The notes below the pieces were generated by a model. It had not been told where the DNA came from. It made no database searches and saw only the letters and a list, made by a program, of their open reading frames with translations. DNA of 64,000 nucleotides, from the NCBI RefSeq assembly GCF_936928535.1, contig NZ_CAKZHY010000169.1:1-64000 (forward strand). Direction: 5' to 3'. This document shows positions 25,440 to 35,850 of this stretch, one piece after another (positions within the stretch are counted from its first letter, which is position 1; the number at the start of each line of letters is the position of its first letter). The position numbers were made by a program, and so were the translations under genes. This stretch comes from an uncultured Bradyrhizobium sp. Its GTDB lineage: Bacteria; Pseudomonadota; Alphaproteobacteria; Rhizobiales; Xanthobacteraceae.

Positions 25440-27002
25440 TCACCCTTCCGGCACGCCAGCGAGGCGGAAGCCTTCACACGCGTGCGCGAGCCCAGCAAGG
25501 TAAATCGGGTTGTCGCTTGGTTGAGCCGCGAGGAAGCGACGGATGGTGAAACCCGGGTTGAGCGCAAGTCCCGTTCTTGCGGCAGTTCGTGCCTCATCGA
25601 GCGCGCCGATCAGGCCCAACGCAGCAGCGAGCGACAAATGAGCGAGCGGAAAGTTGCGGTTCGCCTCAGTGCTTCGTCGTAGCCAACTGACGGCTTCGAC
25701 GTCCGAACCAAGCTGTAGCTTGGCCACGCCCACAAAACACGTCCATTGGTAAGCTTCGATGTCGCGAGGGGACAGACGGAACGCCTCGAGTATATGGCCT
25801 TCGGTCTCGGCAGAGCGACCCATGCAGAATTTGGCGAGACCAAGGGCCGCATGAACAGGGGCCCCATTCGGATTCAGCGCCAACGCATGCTCGAATTCAC
25901 GAAGGCCTTGAGCGGCCCGGTTCGTAAAGATCTGGACGTAACCCCGAACCAGGTGAGCCGAAACATGGTTCGGATTGATCGACAATGCCCTGTTCGCCAT
26001 CGCCTCGGCCGCTGCTAGCCGCGCTGGCCCATCATCCGTTGTAAAGCTGGTTCCTATTGTCGCATCAACATTTGCCAGGCCAATCATTGCTTCGACGTTG
26101 CCGGGGTCGAGCTCCAGAGAGCGTTCGAAGAAGCTCCGTGCTTGCCTCACGCATTCAAGGCTGATCCGCTTCATCAACCAGGCCCGGCCTTGGAAGTACA
26201 AGTCCATCGCATCGGGATGCAACGTACGTTCGGCTCGTCGCGCTTCAGCCGCGATGAGCTGGCGACCTAATGTATTGGCGAGCCTCGATACGATTTCGTC
26301 CTGCATGTCGAACAGGTCGACGACAGGCTTCTCGAAGCGTTCGGCCCAAAGATGCTGGCCGTTCCCGGCATCGATCAACTGCACGTTGATCCGAAGCCGT
26401 TTGCCGCTGCGTTGCACCGAGCCTTCAAGCACATAGCGAACGTTCAATTCGCGGCCGACTTGCCGTACATCGACTGCTCCGCCTTTGTATGAGACGGCGC
26501 TGTTCCGTGCGATGACAAATGAACCAGCGATGCGCGACAAGTCGGTGGTCAAACTCTCTGTTACACCATCCACGAAATAGTCCTGCTCGCGATCGCCGCT
26601 GAGGTTCGCGAAGGGTAGCACGACGATGGAGAGGCGCGGCGGCGTGTCGGCGGTTCGCTCGACTGGGCCCGCCGTCTCATTTGCGGGCCCCCGGGCTTCC
26701 TGCACTGCACCCACAAAGCGGAAACCTTTGCGCGGCAAAGTCTTGATGAAGTGCTGTTTCTCACCCGTGTCGCCGATTGCGCTCCGGGCGGCATTCACGC
26801 GAGTCGTCAGCGCAGCGTCCGAGACGATACGGCCTTTCCAAACGGCATCGATGAGATCGTCCTTGCTGACGACGCGCTCTCTGTTTCGGATCAGGTATTC
26901 AAGTAGATCGAACACTTGGGGTGCGACAACAACCATTCCCGTTGCGCACTGCAGCTCGCGCCTGTCGGTATCCAAGGCGTAATCCTCAAAAAGAAAACGC
27001 AA
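25440..27002 (-). CDS. Winged-helix regulator with TPR domain (CadC/HilA-like)
   Basis: This 520-residue cytoplasmic protein begins with an OmpR/ToxR-type winged helix (residues 1-95; LFEDYALDTDRRELQ, VAPQVFDLLEYLIRNRERVV, SKDDLIDAVWKGRIVS). A TolB-like segment follows (SIVVLPFANLSGDREQDYFV, near 130-260), then several TPR repeats to the C-terminus. This is the common rhizobial arrangement of adenylate-cyclase-like/CadC-like regulators without a cyclase domain. I chose the TTG at 27002: GAGAGGGA lies 7 bases upstream and homologous proteins start with this strand. A GTG or ATG further upstream (to 27098) is possible. Target genes are unknown. Confidence 0.8.
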   Translation of the reverse strand: MRFLFEDYALDTDRRELQCATGMVVVAPQVFDLLEYLIRNRERVVSKDDLIDAVWKGRIVSDAALTTRVNAARSAIGDTGEKQHFIKTLPRKGFRFVGAVQEARGPANETAGPVERTADTPPRLSIVVLPFANLSGDREQDYFVDGVTESLTTDLSRIAGSFVIARNSAVSYKGGAVDVRQVGRELNVRYVLEGSVQRSGKRLRINVQLIDAGNGQHLWAERFEKPVVDLFDMQDEIVSRLANTLGRQLIAAEARRAERTLHPDAMDLYFQGRAWLMKRISLECVRQARSFFERSLELDPGNVEAMIGLANVDATIGTSFTTDDGPARLAAAEAMANRALSINPNHVSAHLVRGYVQIFTNRAAQGLREFEHALALNPNGAPVHAALGLAKFCMGRSAETEGHILEAFRLSPRDIEAYQWTCFVGVAKLQLGSDVEAVSWLRRSTEANRNFPLAHLSLAAALGLIGALDEARTAARTGLALNPGFTIRRFLAAQPSDNPIYLAGLAHACEGFRLAGVPEG

Positions 27003-27210
27003 GCTGGATTCCCTCTCGGTGACCACCCTCTCTGGAACTCTGAGAATAGGCTGCCAATGAGGAAAATGTAAGCGAGCTGTTGATCCAGCAACTCGCATGA
27101 AGGGTGGAGCGCCAGCGAAACCCCACCATTGATCCGCCTATGACGAAGCATGAATGGTTTCGCCAAGGCTCGACCCATCCTGCGCAATGAAGCGCCAGGT
27201 CGCCTGGCAT

Positions 27211-28551
27211 TCAGGTGGAAGCGGCTATCCGTGCGGTCACCTTCTGGACGATCGCTGGATCTCGCAGCACGGTCGGAGGCGCCATCAGATGATTGACCTC
27301 GGTCAGCAAACGGTGCACGCCCGCATCCTCGACGGCGAGGCGCATCAGCGCGCCGGTGAATTGCATGCGCTGCGCGAAGTCCGCAGGGCGCGCGCCGCGG
27401 GTCTTCTCGTACATGAAATCGCTCTCCGCCAACGACCATGGTGCGGCCAGGACATTCTGGATGGCTTTGAAGAATGCGCCGGCCAGACCCTCGAGTGGAG
27501 CGGCCGCGCCGACCCGCTCGTCGAGCAGCCGCCGGAGGACACTGACCTCCTGCGCGGCCACTGTCATCCCCTGTCCGAACGCCGGATTGAACCGGCAAAT
27601 GACGTCGCCGATCGGAAGCAGCCCTTCGGGGAAGGCGGTCAGTGCTTCGAAGCGTCGACGCCGGCTGCTGGGAAAGGCAAAGCGGTTGATGGTCCCGAGC
27701 GGGGTCGCATCCCTAAGCGCGTCGTAGATCGTCGAGGTCCGGAACGTCCTGGAAAAGGCGATAAACCCGGGCAGGTCGTCCGGCGGACCGTCGTTGTGCA
27801 TTCCGTTCAGGGTCACCTGCCAGCTGTCGTTCTCGCACGGGAAAACGAAACCGCCGCGACCGCTTGCTGCGGCCGGCCGATGAATGACGCCGCGCCATTT
27901 GCGCGACGCGTTCTCTGAAAGCCGGAACAGGCCCGTTCCGTAGACGATGTCGACGCCGATGTCCGTTTCATCGGGGCGGGCAATACCGCAGGCATCGAGC
28001 GTCTCCAGCGTCATGTTGCCGCGCGAGGACGCATCGACAATGAGGTCCGCGGTGATCTCTCTGGCAGCGCCAGTCTGCTCATAGGTCAACCCGGTGACGC
28101 GTTGGCCGCCGGAGAGTTGAAGTTTTGTGACCCGGCACTGCGGTTGCAGATCGATGTTGGCTTCTCTCGTCGTCAGTGACCGCACGACGAATTCGAGTAG
28201 AGGCCTCGTCATGCACAAGGTATCGAATCCAAAATCCCGCTGTGGCCATGGATCGATCCCTGGCGTCTCGATCATGATGTCGACCGCGGTCCTGGCCCGA
28301 ACCGCGCCTGCAAGCTCGAGCTCGCGTTCCAATTCGGGATAGACGTTGAGCAGCTCCAGCAGCCCCGCCTTCAGCAGAACATGGGCCTGCCGGCAATGCG
28401 GCGTGCCTACGCGTGGTTCGGCGCGATCGGCAAACGCATCGCGTTCCAGCACTGTGACATCAGTGAAATAGGATGACAGCAGTTTTGCCGTCGCGAGGCC
28501 GCCGATGCCTGCTCCAATGACAACGGCGTGCGTGCCCAACAGTCTGGACAT
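27211..28551 (-). CDS. FAD-dependent oxidoreductase/monooxygenase
   Basis: The 446-residue protein has a Rossmann FAD site at the N-terminus (HAVVIGAGIGGLATAKLL) and the later GD motif LLPIGDVICRFNPAFGQGM, as in PHBH-fold hydroxylases, halogenases and geranylgeranyl-reductase-like proteins. The halogenase WxWxIP motif is absent. GGAG lies six bases before the ATG at 28551; an ATG at 28563 is less likely. It is divergent from an alpha/beta hydrolase gene, so the two may act on related compounds (inference). Confidence 0.8.
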   Translation of the reverse strand: MSRLLGTHAVVIGAGIGGLATAKLLSSYFTDVTVLERDAFADRAEPRVGTPHCRQAHVLLKAGLLELLNVYPELERELELAGAVRARTAVDIMIETPGIDPWPQRDFGFDTLCMTRPLLEFVVRSLTTREANIDLQPQCRVTKLQLSGGQRVTGLTYEQTGAAREITADLIVDASSRGNMTLETLDACGIARPDETDIGVDIVYGTGLFRLSENASRKWRGVIHRPAAASGRGGFVFPCENDSWQVTLNGMHNDGPPDDLPGFIAFSRTFRTSTIYDALRDATPLGTINRFAFPSSRRRRFEALTAFPEGLLPIGDVICRFNPAFGQGMTVAAQEVSVLRRLLDERVGAAAPLEGLAGAFFKAIQNVLAAPWSLAESDFMYEKTRGARPADFAQRMQFTGALMRLAVEDAGVHRLLTEVNHLMAPPTVLRDPAIVQKVTARIAAST

Positions 28552-28820
28552 TGCAATCTCCATCTAAAAATAGGCGGTGCGCCCGCGCCTTCGTGCGCAG
28601 CCGGATAATGATCGATAATATGCTCTCAGGTTGATGCACCTTCCGGACGATGTCAATCGGAGCGGGTGATCGGGAGACGAGCTCACCGCAAGGACGCCCT
28701 ATCAGGCGCATCCGTTCGGAACGCGCTTGCTGGCTATTCCTGGGGAGGTCGAGCCGATAAGGTGCCGTCTTCAAGGCTTCGCGCGCCCCGGCCGTCATTT
28801 CCAAAGAAGGGATGTGTTCG

Positions 28821-29564
28821 ATGACGATTGTTCTTGTTCACGGAAACCCCGAGACCGCGGCCATCTGGGACGATCTGGTGCCACATCTTCGCAGCGGCGA
28901 GGTCGTTCGCTTGTCGCCTCCCGGGTTCGGCTCCCCGATTCCCGCGGGGTTCGCATGTACCACCGGCGCTTATCGGGACTGGCTGGCCGGTGAATTGACC
29001 AGGCTTCCGCAACCCATCGATTTGATCGGCCATGATTGGGGCGGCGGCCACGTCGTGCGAATTGCCATGGAGCGTCCGGACCTGATCCGGTCGTGGAGCA
29101 GCGACATTCTGGGATGCTTCGATCCCGATTACGTCTGGCATGACCTTGCGCAGGTCTGGCAGACGGAGCAGCTGGGTGAACAGGCGCTTGCGGAGATGGC
29201 GAGCGTGCCTGCCGCGGCGCGCATCGATCGTTTCGTCAGCCTCGGCATGACGCCGGCGATTGCGGCTCGCGTGGTCGCGGGTACCAATGAGGGACTGGGC
29301 CGGGCCATCCTGACCCTGTACCGATCGGCGGCGCAGCCCGTCATGCGCGATTTTGGACGTGGATTGCACGATGCCGCAGCGAAGCCGGGCCTGGCCGTCA
29401 TCGCAACGGAGGATGGATATTGCGGCGGAGAGAAACTGGCCCGCCGTTCCGCCGAACGCGCCGGCGCAAGGGTCGCGATCCTGAACGCAGGTCATTGGTG
29501 GATGTGCCAGCAGCCGAAGCAGGCGGCAGACGCGATCGACGCGTTCGTGGCGAGTTTGAATTGA
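28821..29564 (+). CDS. Alpha/beta hydrolase with Asp nucleophile
   Basis: The 247-residue enzyme has the oxyanion HGNPET motif near residue 8, a nucleophile elbow GHDWGGGHVV with Asp in place of Ser, and the catalytic His in NAGHWWMCQQP near the C-terminus. HDWGG is characteristic of epoxide hydrolases and haloalkane dehalogenases. I chose the ATG at 28821: AGAAGG is spaced about 10 bases from it but only 1 base from the ATG at 28812. Confidence 0.85.
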   Translation: MTIVLVHGNPETAAIWDDLVPHLRSGEVVRLSPPGFGSPIPAGFACTTGAYRDWLAGELTRLPQPIDLIGHDWGGGHVVRIAMERPDLIRSWSSDILGCFDPDYVWHDLAQVWQTEQLGEQALAEMASVPAAARIDRFVSLGMTPAIAARVVAGTNEGLGRAILTLYRSAAQPVMRDFGRGLHDAAAKPGLAVIATEDGYCGGEKLARRSAERAGARVAILNAGHWWMCQQPKQAADAIDAFVASLN

Positions 29565-29699
29565 GGACCGTTCCGTCGGGACAGTTGCACTTGATCGGAC
29601 CAAGCGACATCACATAGACTACCCTCAGCGGGATCAGGCAGACTCCCGCTGAGACTTCGGTCCAAGCTCTGCGCAGCACGCAACACGTGGAGCTTGCGC

Positions 29700-30734
29700 A
29701 TGGATACTGAAAGACAATCCTCCTCCCGCCCTGCCGTCGCCATCCTCTCGCGAGGAGACGCGGTCGCCCGTCGAGACGCCACCTCGAAGAAAGGTCGCTT
29801 CGTCGACGTCTTCGAGGCGCTCGCCGCGCTCGGCATCGAAGCTCACCCAGCGATTTACGACGAGAGCTTCGCGGAAGCCGTCCGCGAACAACTGCTCGAT
29901 GTGGATGGCGTGCTCGTCTGGGTCAACCCGATTCAAGACGGTCGAAACCGTGCCGGTCTCGACGCCCTGCTCCGCGACGTCGCCGCGCAAGGCGTATGGG
30001 TGAGCGCGCATCCCGATGTCATCCTCAAGATGGGCACGAAGGATGTCCTCTATCATACCCGCTCGATGAGCTGGGGCTCAGACACGGCGCTGTATCGGAC
30101 CGCCGAGGCGATGCGTACCGAGCTGCCGACGCGGCTTGCTGCCGGTCCGCGTGTCATCAAGCGCAGCCGGGGCAATGGCGGTCAGGGCGTCTGGAAGGTC
30201 GAGAAGCAGCAAGCGTCGCCCATGGTGAAAGTGCTGGATGCGACCAAGGAAGCGCCGGAGGAATTGTCGCTCGACGATTTCATCCAGCGGTGCGCGGCGT
30301 ATTTCGAGAACGGCAGCGTGATCGATCAGGCATTCCAGCCTCGCCTGAGCGAGGGCGTGGTGCGCTGCTACATGGCCGGCGATCGCTGCGCCGGTTTCGG
30401 TCATCACAAAGTGAAAGCGCTGGTCGAGTCGCCGGCCGCGCGTTCCGCGGCGGGACCGCGGCTCTACACTTCGAACGCAGATCCCCGCTTCCAGCGGCTG
30501 CGTCTGATGATGGAGGATGAGTGGACGCCACAGCTGGTCTCGCTGCTGGACATCGCGCGAGATGACTTGCCCGCGATCTGGGACGCCGACTTCATGCTCG
30601 GCCCTGTTCGGGCCGACGGCAGCGACAGCTACGTGCTCGGCGAGATCAATGTCAGTTCGGTGCATCCCTATCCGCAAGAGGCGGCGGGCGAGATCGCCAG
30701 GTGTGTCGCAGATCGACTGCAGCGCGAGCCTTGA
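29700..30734 (+). CDS. Cj0069-family ATP-grasp-like protein
   Basis: The 344-residue protein resembles the Cj0069 family. ATP-grasp features are visible: RVIKRSRGNGGQGVWKVE (a nucleotide-binding glycine-rich strand-loop), VIDQAFQPRLSEGVVRCYM and a late metal-site segment SYVLGEINVSSVHPYP. It probably ligates or phosphorylates a carboxylate with ATP; the substrate is unknown. GGAG seven bases before the ATG at 29700 sets the start. The gene is 3 bp from an ABC-transporter pair, so the product or its substrate may be transported. Confidence 0.75.
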   Translation: MDTERQSSSRPAVAILSRGDAVARRDATSKKGRFVDVFEALAALGIEAHPAIYDESFAEAVREQLLDVDGVLVWVNPIQDGRNRAGLDALLRDVAAQGVWVSAHPDVILKMGTKDVLYHTRSMSWGSDTALYRTAEAMRTELPTRLAAGPRVIKRSRGNGGQGVWKVEKQQASPMVKVLDATKEAPEELSLDDFIQRCAAYFENGSVIDQAFQPRLSEGVVRCYMAGDRCAGFGHHKVKALVESPAARSAAGPRLYTSNADPRFQRLRLMMEDEWTPQLVSLLDIARDDLPAIWDADFMLGPVRADGSDSYVLGEINVSSVHPYPQEAAGEIARCVADRLQREP

Positions 30735-30737
30735 CGC

Positions 30738-31334
30738 ATGTTGACGGTGAGCGGTCTCAAGCGATTGCACATCCGGGTATCATTCGACTTGCAGGACGGC
30801 GAATGCGTCGTCCTGCAAGGGCCTTCCGGCGTGGGAAAGACCTTGCTGCTCCGCTCCATCGCGGATCTTGATCCCAACGAAGGAGCGGTCAAGCTGGACG
30901 GAAGGCTCAGGGAAACGATGCCCGCTCCCGCCTGGCGAAAGCAAGTGACCTACCTTGCCGCCGAGCCCGGCTGGTGGTCCGATACGGTGCAGAAGCACTT
31001 CACGACCTGGGATGATGCCCTGCCGCTGGTCAAGTGCTTGCGGCTGCCGGACAGCTGCGGCTCCTGGCCGATCCAAAGACTTTCGACGGGCGAGAGACAG
31101 CGACTGGCGCTGGTGCGGGCGCTCGTGCTGCAATCGCGCGTGCTCCTGCTGGACGAGCCGACCTCTGCGCTCGACGCGGCATCGGTTGCGGCCGTGGAAT
31201 CCGTGATCGCCGAGCGGGTGGCGGAGGGAGCGAGCGTGATCTGGAGCACGCACGACGATGCCCAAGCCCGCAGGGTCGGGTCGAGGATTTTGCGGATGAA
31301 CACCGGCGGCGGGATCGAGGAATGCCGGTCGTGA
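30738..31334 (+). CDS. ABC transporter ATP-binding protein (FetA/YbbL-like)
   Basis: The 198-residue single ATPase domain has Walker A GPSGVGKT (about 31-38), a signature variant LSTGERQRLALVRAL, and Walker B VLLLDEPTSALDA. Its short length and following permease match the FetAB/YbbLM family. E. coli FetAB has been linked to iron export and oxidative-stress resistance; this one is untested. It lies 3 bp after the ATP-grasp gene, and its end overlaps the permease start by 13 bp. Confidence 0.85.
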   Translation: MLTVSGLKRLHIRVSFDLQDGECVVLQGPSGVGKTLLLRSIADLDPNEGAVKLDGRLRETMPAPAWRKQVTYLAAEPGWWSDTVQKHFTTWDDALPLVKCLRLPDSCGSWPIQRLSTGERQRLALVRALVLQSRVLLLDEPTSALDAASVAAVESVIAERVAEGASVIWSTHDDAQARRVGSRILRMNTGGGIEECRS

Positions 31335-32137
31335 CGTACATCCCCCTGGCCTACGGCGACCTTGTCCTGCCCGCGCTCCTCGTCGTCATGGACGCCGCGC
31401 TCTCGCTTGTTCTCCAGCTCAAGCTCGAAAAGCAACTGGTCGTCGCCACTATCAGGATGGTGGTCCAACTCGTGCTGGTCGGATACGTTCTGACCTTCCT
31501 GTTCGCCGCTGTCTCGCCGCTCTGGACCGCGCTGGCGGCATTCGTCATGGTCCTGTTCGCTTCGCGCGAAATCGTCGCGCGGCAGAAACGGCGTCTTCCC
31601 GGCGTTTGGAGCTACGGCCTGGGCGCCGGATGCACGCTGCTCGCGGCCGGTACCGTCACGATGTTCGCCCTTCTGACGCAGCTGCGCCCCGAGCCCTGGT
31701 ATCACCCCCGCTACGCGCTGCCGCTGCTGGGCATGATCCTGGGCAACACCATGACGGGGATCAGTCTGGGATTGGACGTCCTGATCACCGGCCTTGTGCG
31801 CGAACGAGCCGCCATCGAAGCTTGCCTCGCACTGGGCGGCACCCGGTATCAAGCCGTGCTGCCGGTCGTACGGGACGCGCTGCGAAGCGGCTTCACGCCG
31901 ATCATGAACAGCATGGCGGCCATCGGCCTCGTCTCCTTGCCGGGAATGATGACCGGCCAGATTCTCGCAGGCGTCGAGCCGGTCGACGCGGCAAAATATC
32001 AGCTATTGATCATGTTCCTGATCGCAGGCGGAACGGGGTTGGGAACGCTGGCCGCCGTCCTCGGTGGCGCACATCTGCTGACCGACCAGCGACACCGGCT
32101 GCGCCTCGATCGCATTTCGACCGGAGAGCCGGCTTAG
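31322..32137 (+). CDS. ABC transporter permease (FetB/YbbM-like)
   Basis: This 271-residue membrane protein has about seven hydrophobic helices. The family hallmark is PLLGMILGNTMTGISLGLDV in the middle, and ALGGTRYQAVLPVVRDALRSG resembles a coupling helix, followed by SMAAIGLVSLPGMMTGQILA. The ATG at 31322 is inside the end of the ATPase gene, a typical coupled overlap. It forms the membrane half of the FetAB-like transporter. Confidence 0.85.
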   Translation: MPVVTYIPLAYGDLVLPALLVVMDAALSLVLQLKLEKQLVVATIRMVVQLVLVGYVLTFLFAAVSPLWTALAAFVMVLFASREIVARQKRRLPGVWSYGLGAGCTLLAAGTVTMFALLTQLRPEPWYHPRYALPLLGMILGNTMTGISLGLDVLITGLVRERAAIEACLALGGTRYQAVLPVVRDALRSGFTPIMNSMAAIGLVSLPGMMTGQILAGVEPVDAAKYQLLIMFLIAGGTGLGTLAAVLGGAHLLTDQRHRLRLDRISTGEPA

Positions 32138-32399
32138 GCTCTGCGCCTGCAGGATCCTGCGATGATGTCACCATACGCCTGTTTTGCCCGACGCAACAAG
32201 TGATATTGCTGTTTTTCAGAAATTTTGCGTTGAACGAGGCATTCCGATCGCGCTGCTCTGCAAGCCCTTGATTTCGCTAACCCCGCTACTGTGCATGGGG
32301 TTGTTTTCGACTTTTGTGCTTGGGGGTGCAAAATGGTGCGGTTGAACCGGACCTCGTCCGGCGCTTGCTTTTGATCGATCCATTTTCAGGAGGCACGTC

Positions 32400-32693
32400 A
32401 TGCAAGTCTATAATGTGGTGAAGTTCAGGGTGAAGCAGGGTGAGGAGACCGCCTTTCTCGATGCGCATCGTGGCGGCAAGGCGAAATGGCCGGGCCTCGA
32501 GCATGGCGTCATCATCAAGACCGGCGAGCAAAGTTTCTGCCTGATCGGCACATGGGCCAGTCAGGACGCGATGATCGCGGCGCGACCTGCGATGATCAAG
32601 ACGCTCGACAGTTTCAGGTCAATGCTCGAGGACCAGGGCCCGGGGCGCGGCGTCACGGATGCCGTGTCGGGGGCGGTGGTGCTCGATCTCTAG
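32400..32693 (+). CDS. Small ABM-fold-like protein
   Basis: The 97-residue protein MQVYNVVKFRVKQGEETAFL... has the beta-alpha-beta pattern and Trp/Phe positions of small antibiotic-biosynthesis-monooxygenase-like (dimeric ferredoxin fold) proteins. Its enzymatic role is unassigned. A strong GGAGG lies seven bases before the ATG. The 262 bp upstream hold no gene I can support. Confidence 0.7.
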   Translation: MQVYNVVKFRVKQGEETAFLDAHRGGKAKWPGLEHGVIIKTGEQSFCLIGTWASQDAMIAARPAMIKTLDSFRSMLEDQGPGRGVTDAVSGAVVLDL

Positions 32694-32710
32694 CGGCCGC
32701 GAGGCGGCCG

Positions 32711-34732
<2,022 letters not shown>

Positions 34733-34990
34733 GGGGCCAAGGGATAAGACTCCGCGCCCGCGAATACAACCGACGGACGCGTGAATGATGCCGATTCCGT
34801 AGTCGCTCGGGCGCATTAACCCTTTGCGAGCGCCAGCCGGACTCCGGCCGGCTCGCCGCCGCAGGGTGGTTCATTCGCAGGAACCATCCGGCTCCGCGCA
34901 CATTCTCCTCAAGGGATCGTGGCGAGCCCGGCTTGCGCGCGCCCGTGCCCGGGATCTGCCTCGATATTCGCCTCGGGCGATGGGGGAACT

Positions 34991-35158
34991 GTGAGTAGTA
35001 CAGTCATAGAGAATTTGCTGTCGCGGAAGCAGAAGCTTGTCGAACAGCTCGAGAAGGCGCAGTCGGTCGAGGACCGAGACAAAATTGAGCATCAGCTCGA
35101 ACAGATCAACACGGCGCTGGATTTTCTGGACAGGCCGGGACCGAGGGGCGGGCAATAG
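34991..35158 (+). CDS. Small coiled-coil hypothetical protein
   Basis: A 55-residue, highly charged protein (STVIENLLSRKQKLVEQLEK ... DRDKIEHQLEQINTALDFLD) is predicted as a short amphipathic coiled coil. The start is a GTG at 34991 after GGGGGA. It ends 6 bp from the end of the convergent GntR gene. Function unknown. Confidence 0.6.
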   Translation: MSSTVIENLLSRKQKLVEQLEKAQSVEDRDKIEHQLEQINTALDFLDRPGPRGGQ

Positions 35159-35164
35159 AGCCGC

Positions 35165-35842
35165 TCAATTGGCCGACGTCTCCACCTTCAACGCCTTGGC
35201 GTAGACAACGCCCGAATTCGTGATGTGCGTGGTCATCGCCGCTTCGAAGGCGGCAAACTCGCCGCGCGCGAACAAATCGAGCAGCTTGCGATGCTCGTCG
35301 AACGACGAGCGGGTGCGCACGTCGATCGGCGATGTCAGATTGGTGCGCAGCGCGGCGACGCGGCCCGAGACGAGCTGGTAGGATTCGGCGAGATAGCGAT
35401 TGCCGCAATGCGCGAACAGGCCTTCGTGAAAGGCGGCGTCGGCGCGGCCATAGGCAATGTTGTCGCGCGCAGCGACCGCCGGCTCCATCGCCGCGATGGC
35501 CTCGCTCATCGTCGCGATCGCACCATCGCGGTCATGACGGAAGGCGAGCTCGGCCGCCTTGGGTTCGAGCGCGATGCGGAAGGTGCAGAGCGCATTGATG
35601 TCCTCGGCGCTCGGCGTGAACACGAAGCTGCCGACCTGTGGCCGGATCACCACCAGCCCTTGCGCCTGCAACTGGCCCATGGCCTCGCGCACCGGCGTGC
35701 GGCTGACGCCGAACGAATTGGCCACCATCTCCTCGGAGATGGCAGCGCCGAGCGCGAACTCGCCGTCGATGATCGCCTGCCGCAGCCGCAGCATCACCCG
35801 CTGCGACAGCGATTTCGGCGCATCGAGCTTGAGTGAGCGCAT
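35165..35842 (-). CDS. GntR-family regulator, FCD (FadR) subfamily
   Basis: The 225-residue regulator has an N-terminal winged HTH (RVMLRLRQAIIDGEFALGAA, then GVSRTPVREAMGQLQAQGL) and an all-helical FCD ligand domain containing FHEGLFAHCGN and the metal-site His in SFDEHRKLLDLF. Its gene starts 8 bp after the FAD-oxidase stop. It is probably the local repressor acting at the dyad 37330-37348 to control the oxidase and the divergent lyase. Confidence 0.92.
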   Translation of the reverse strand: MRSLKLDAPKSLSQRVMLRLRQAIIDGEFALGAAISEEMVANSFGVSRTPVREAMGQLQAQGLVVIRPQVGSFVFTPSAEDINALCTFRIALEPKAAELAFRHDRDGAIATMSEAIAAMEPAVAARDNIAYGRADAAFHEGLFAHCGNRYLAESYQLVSGRVAALRTNLTSPIDVRTRSSFDEHRKLLDLFARGEFAAFEAAMTTHITNSGVVYAKALKVETSAN

Positions 35843-35850
35843 CGGCGTTC

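Noticed and set aside
32138..32399. Possible tRNA-like or attachment remnant in the gap before the ABM-like gene
   Set aside because: The gap is 262 bp with a ctaaccccgct string, but no cloverleaf, CCA end or direct repeat could be drawn.
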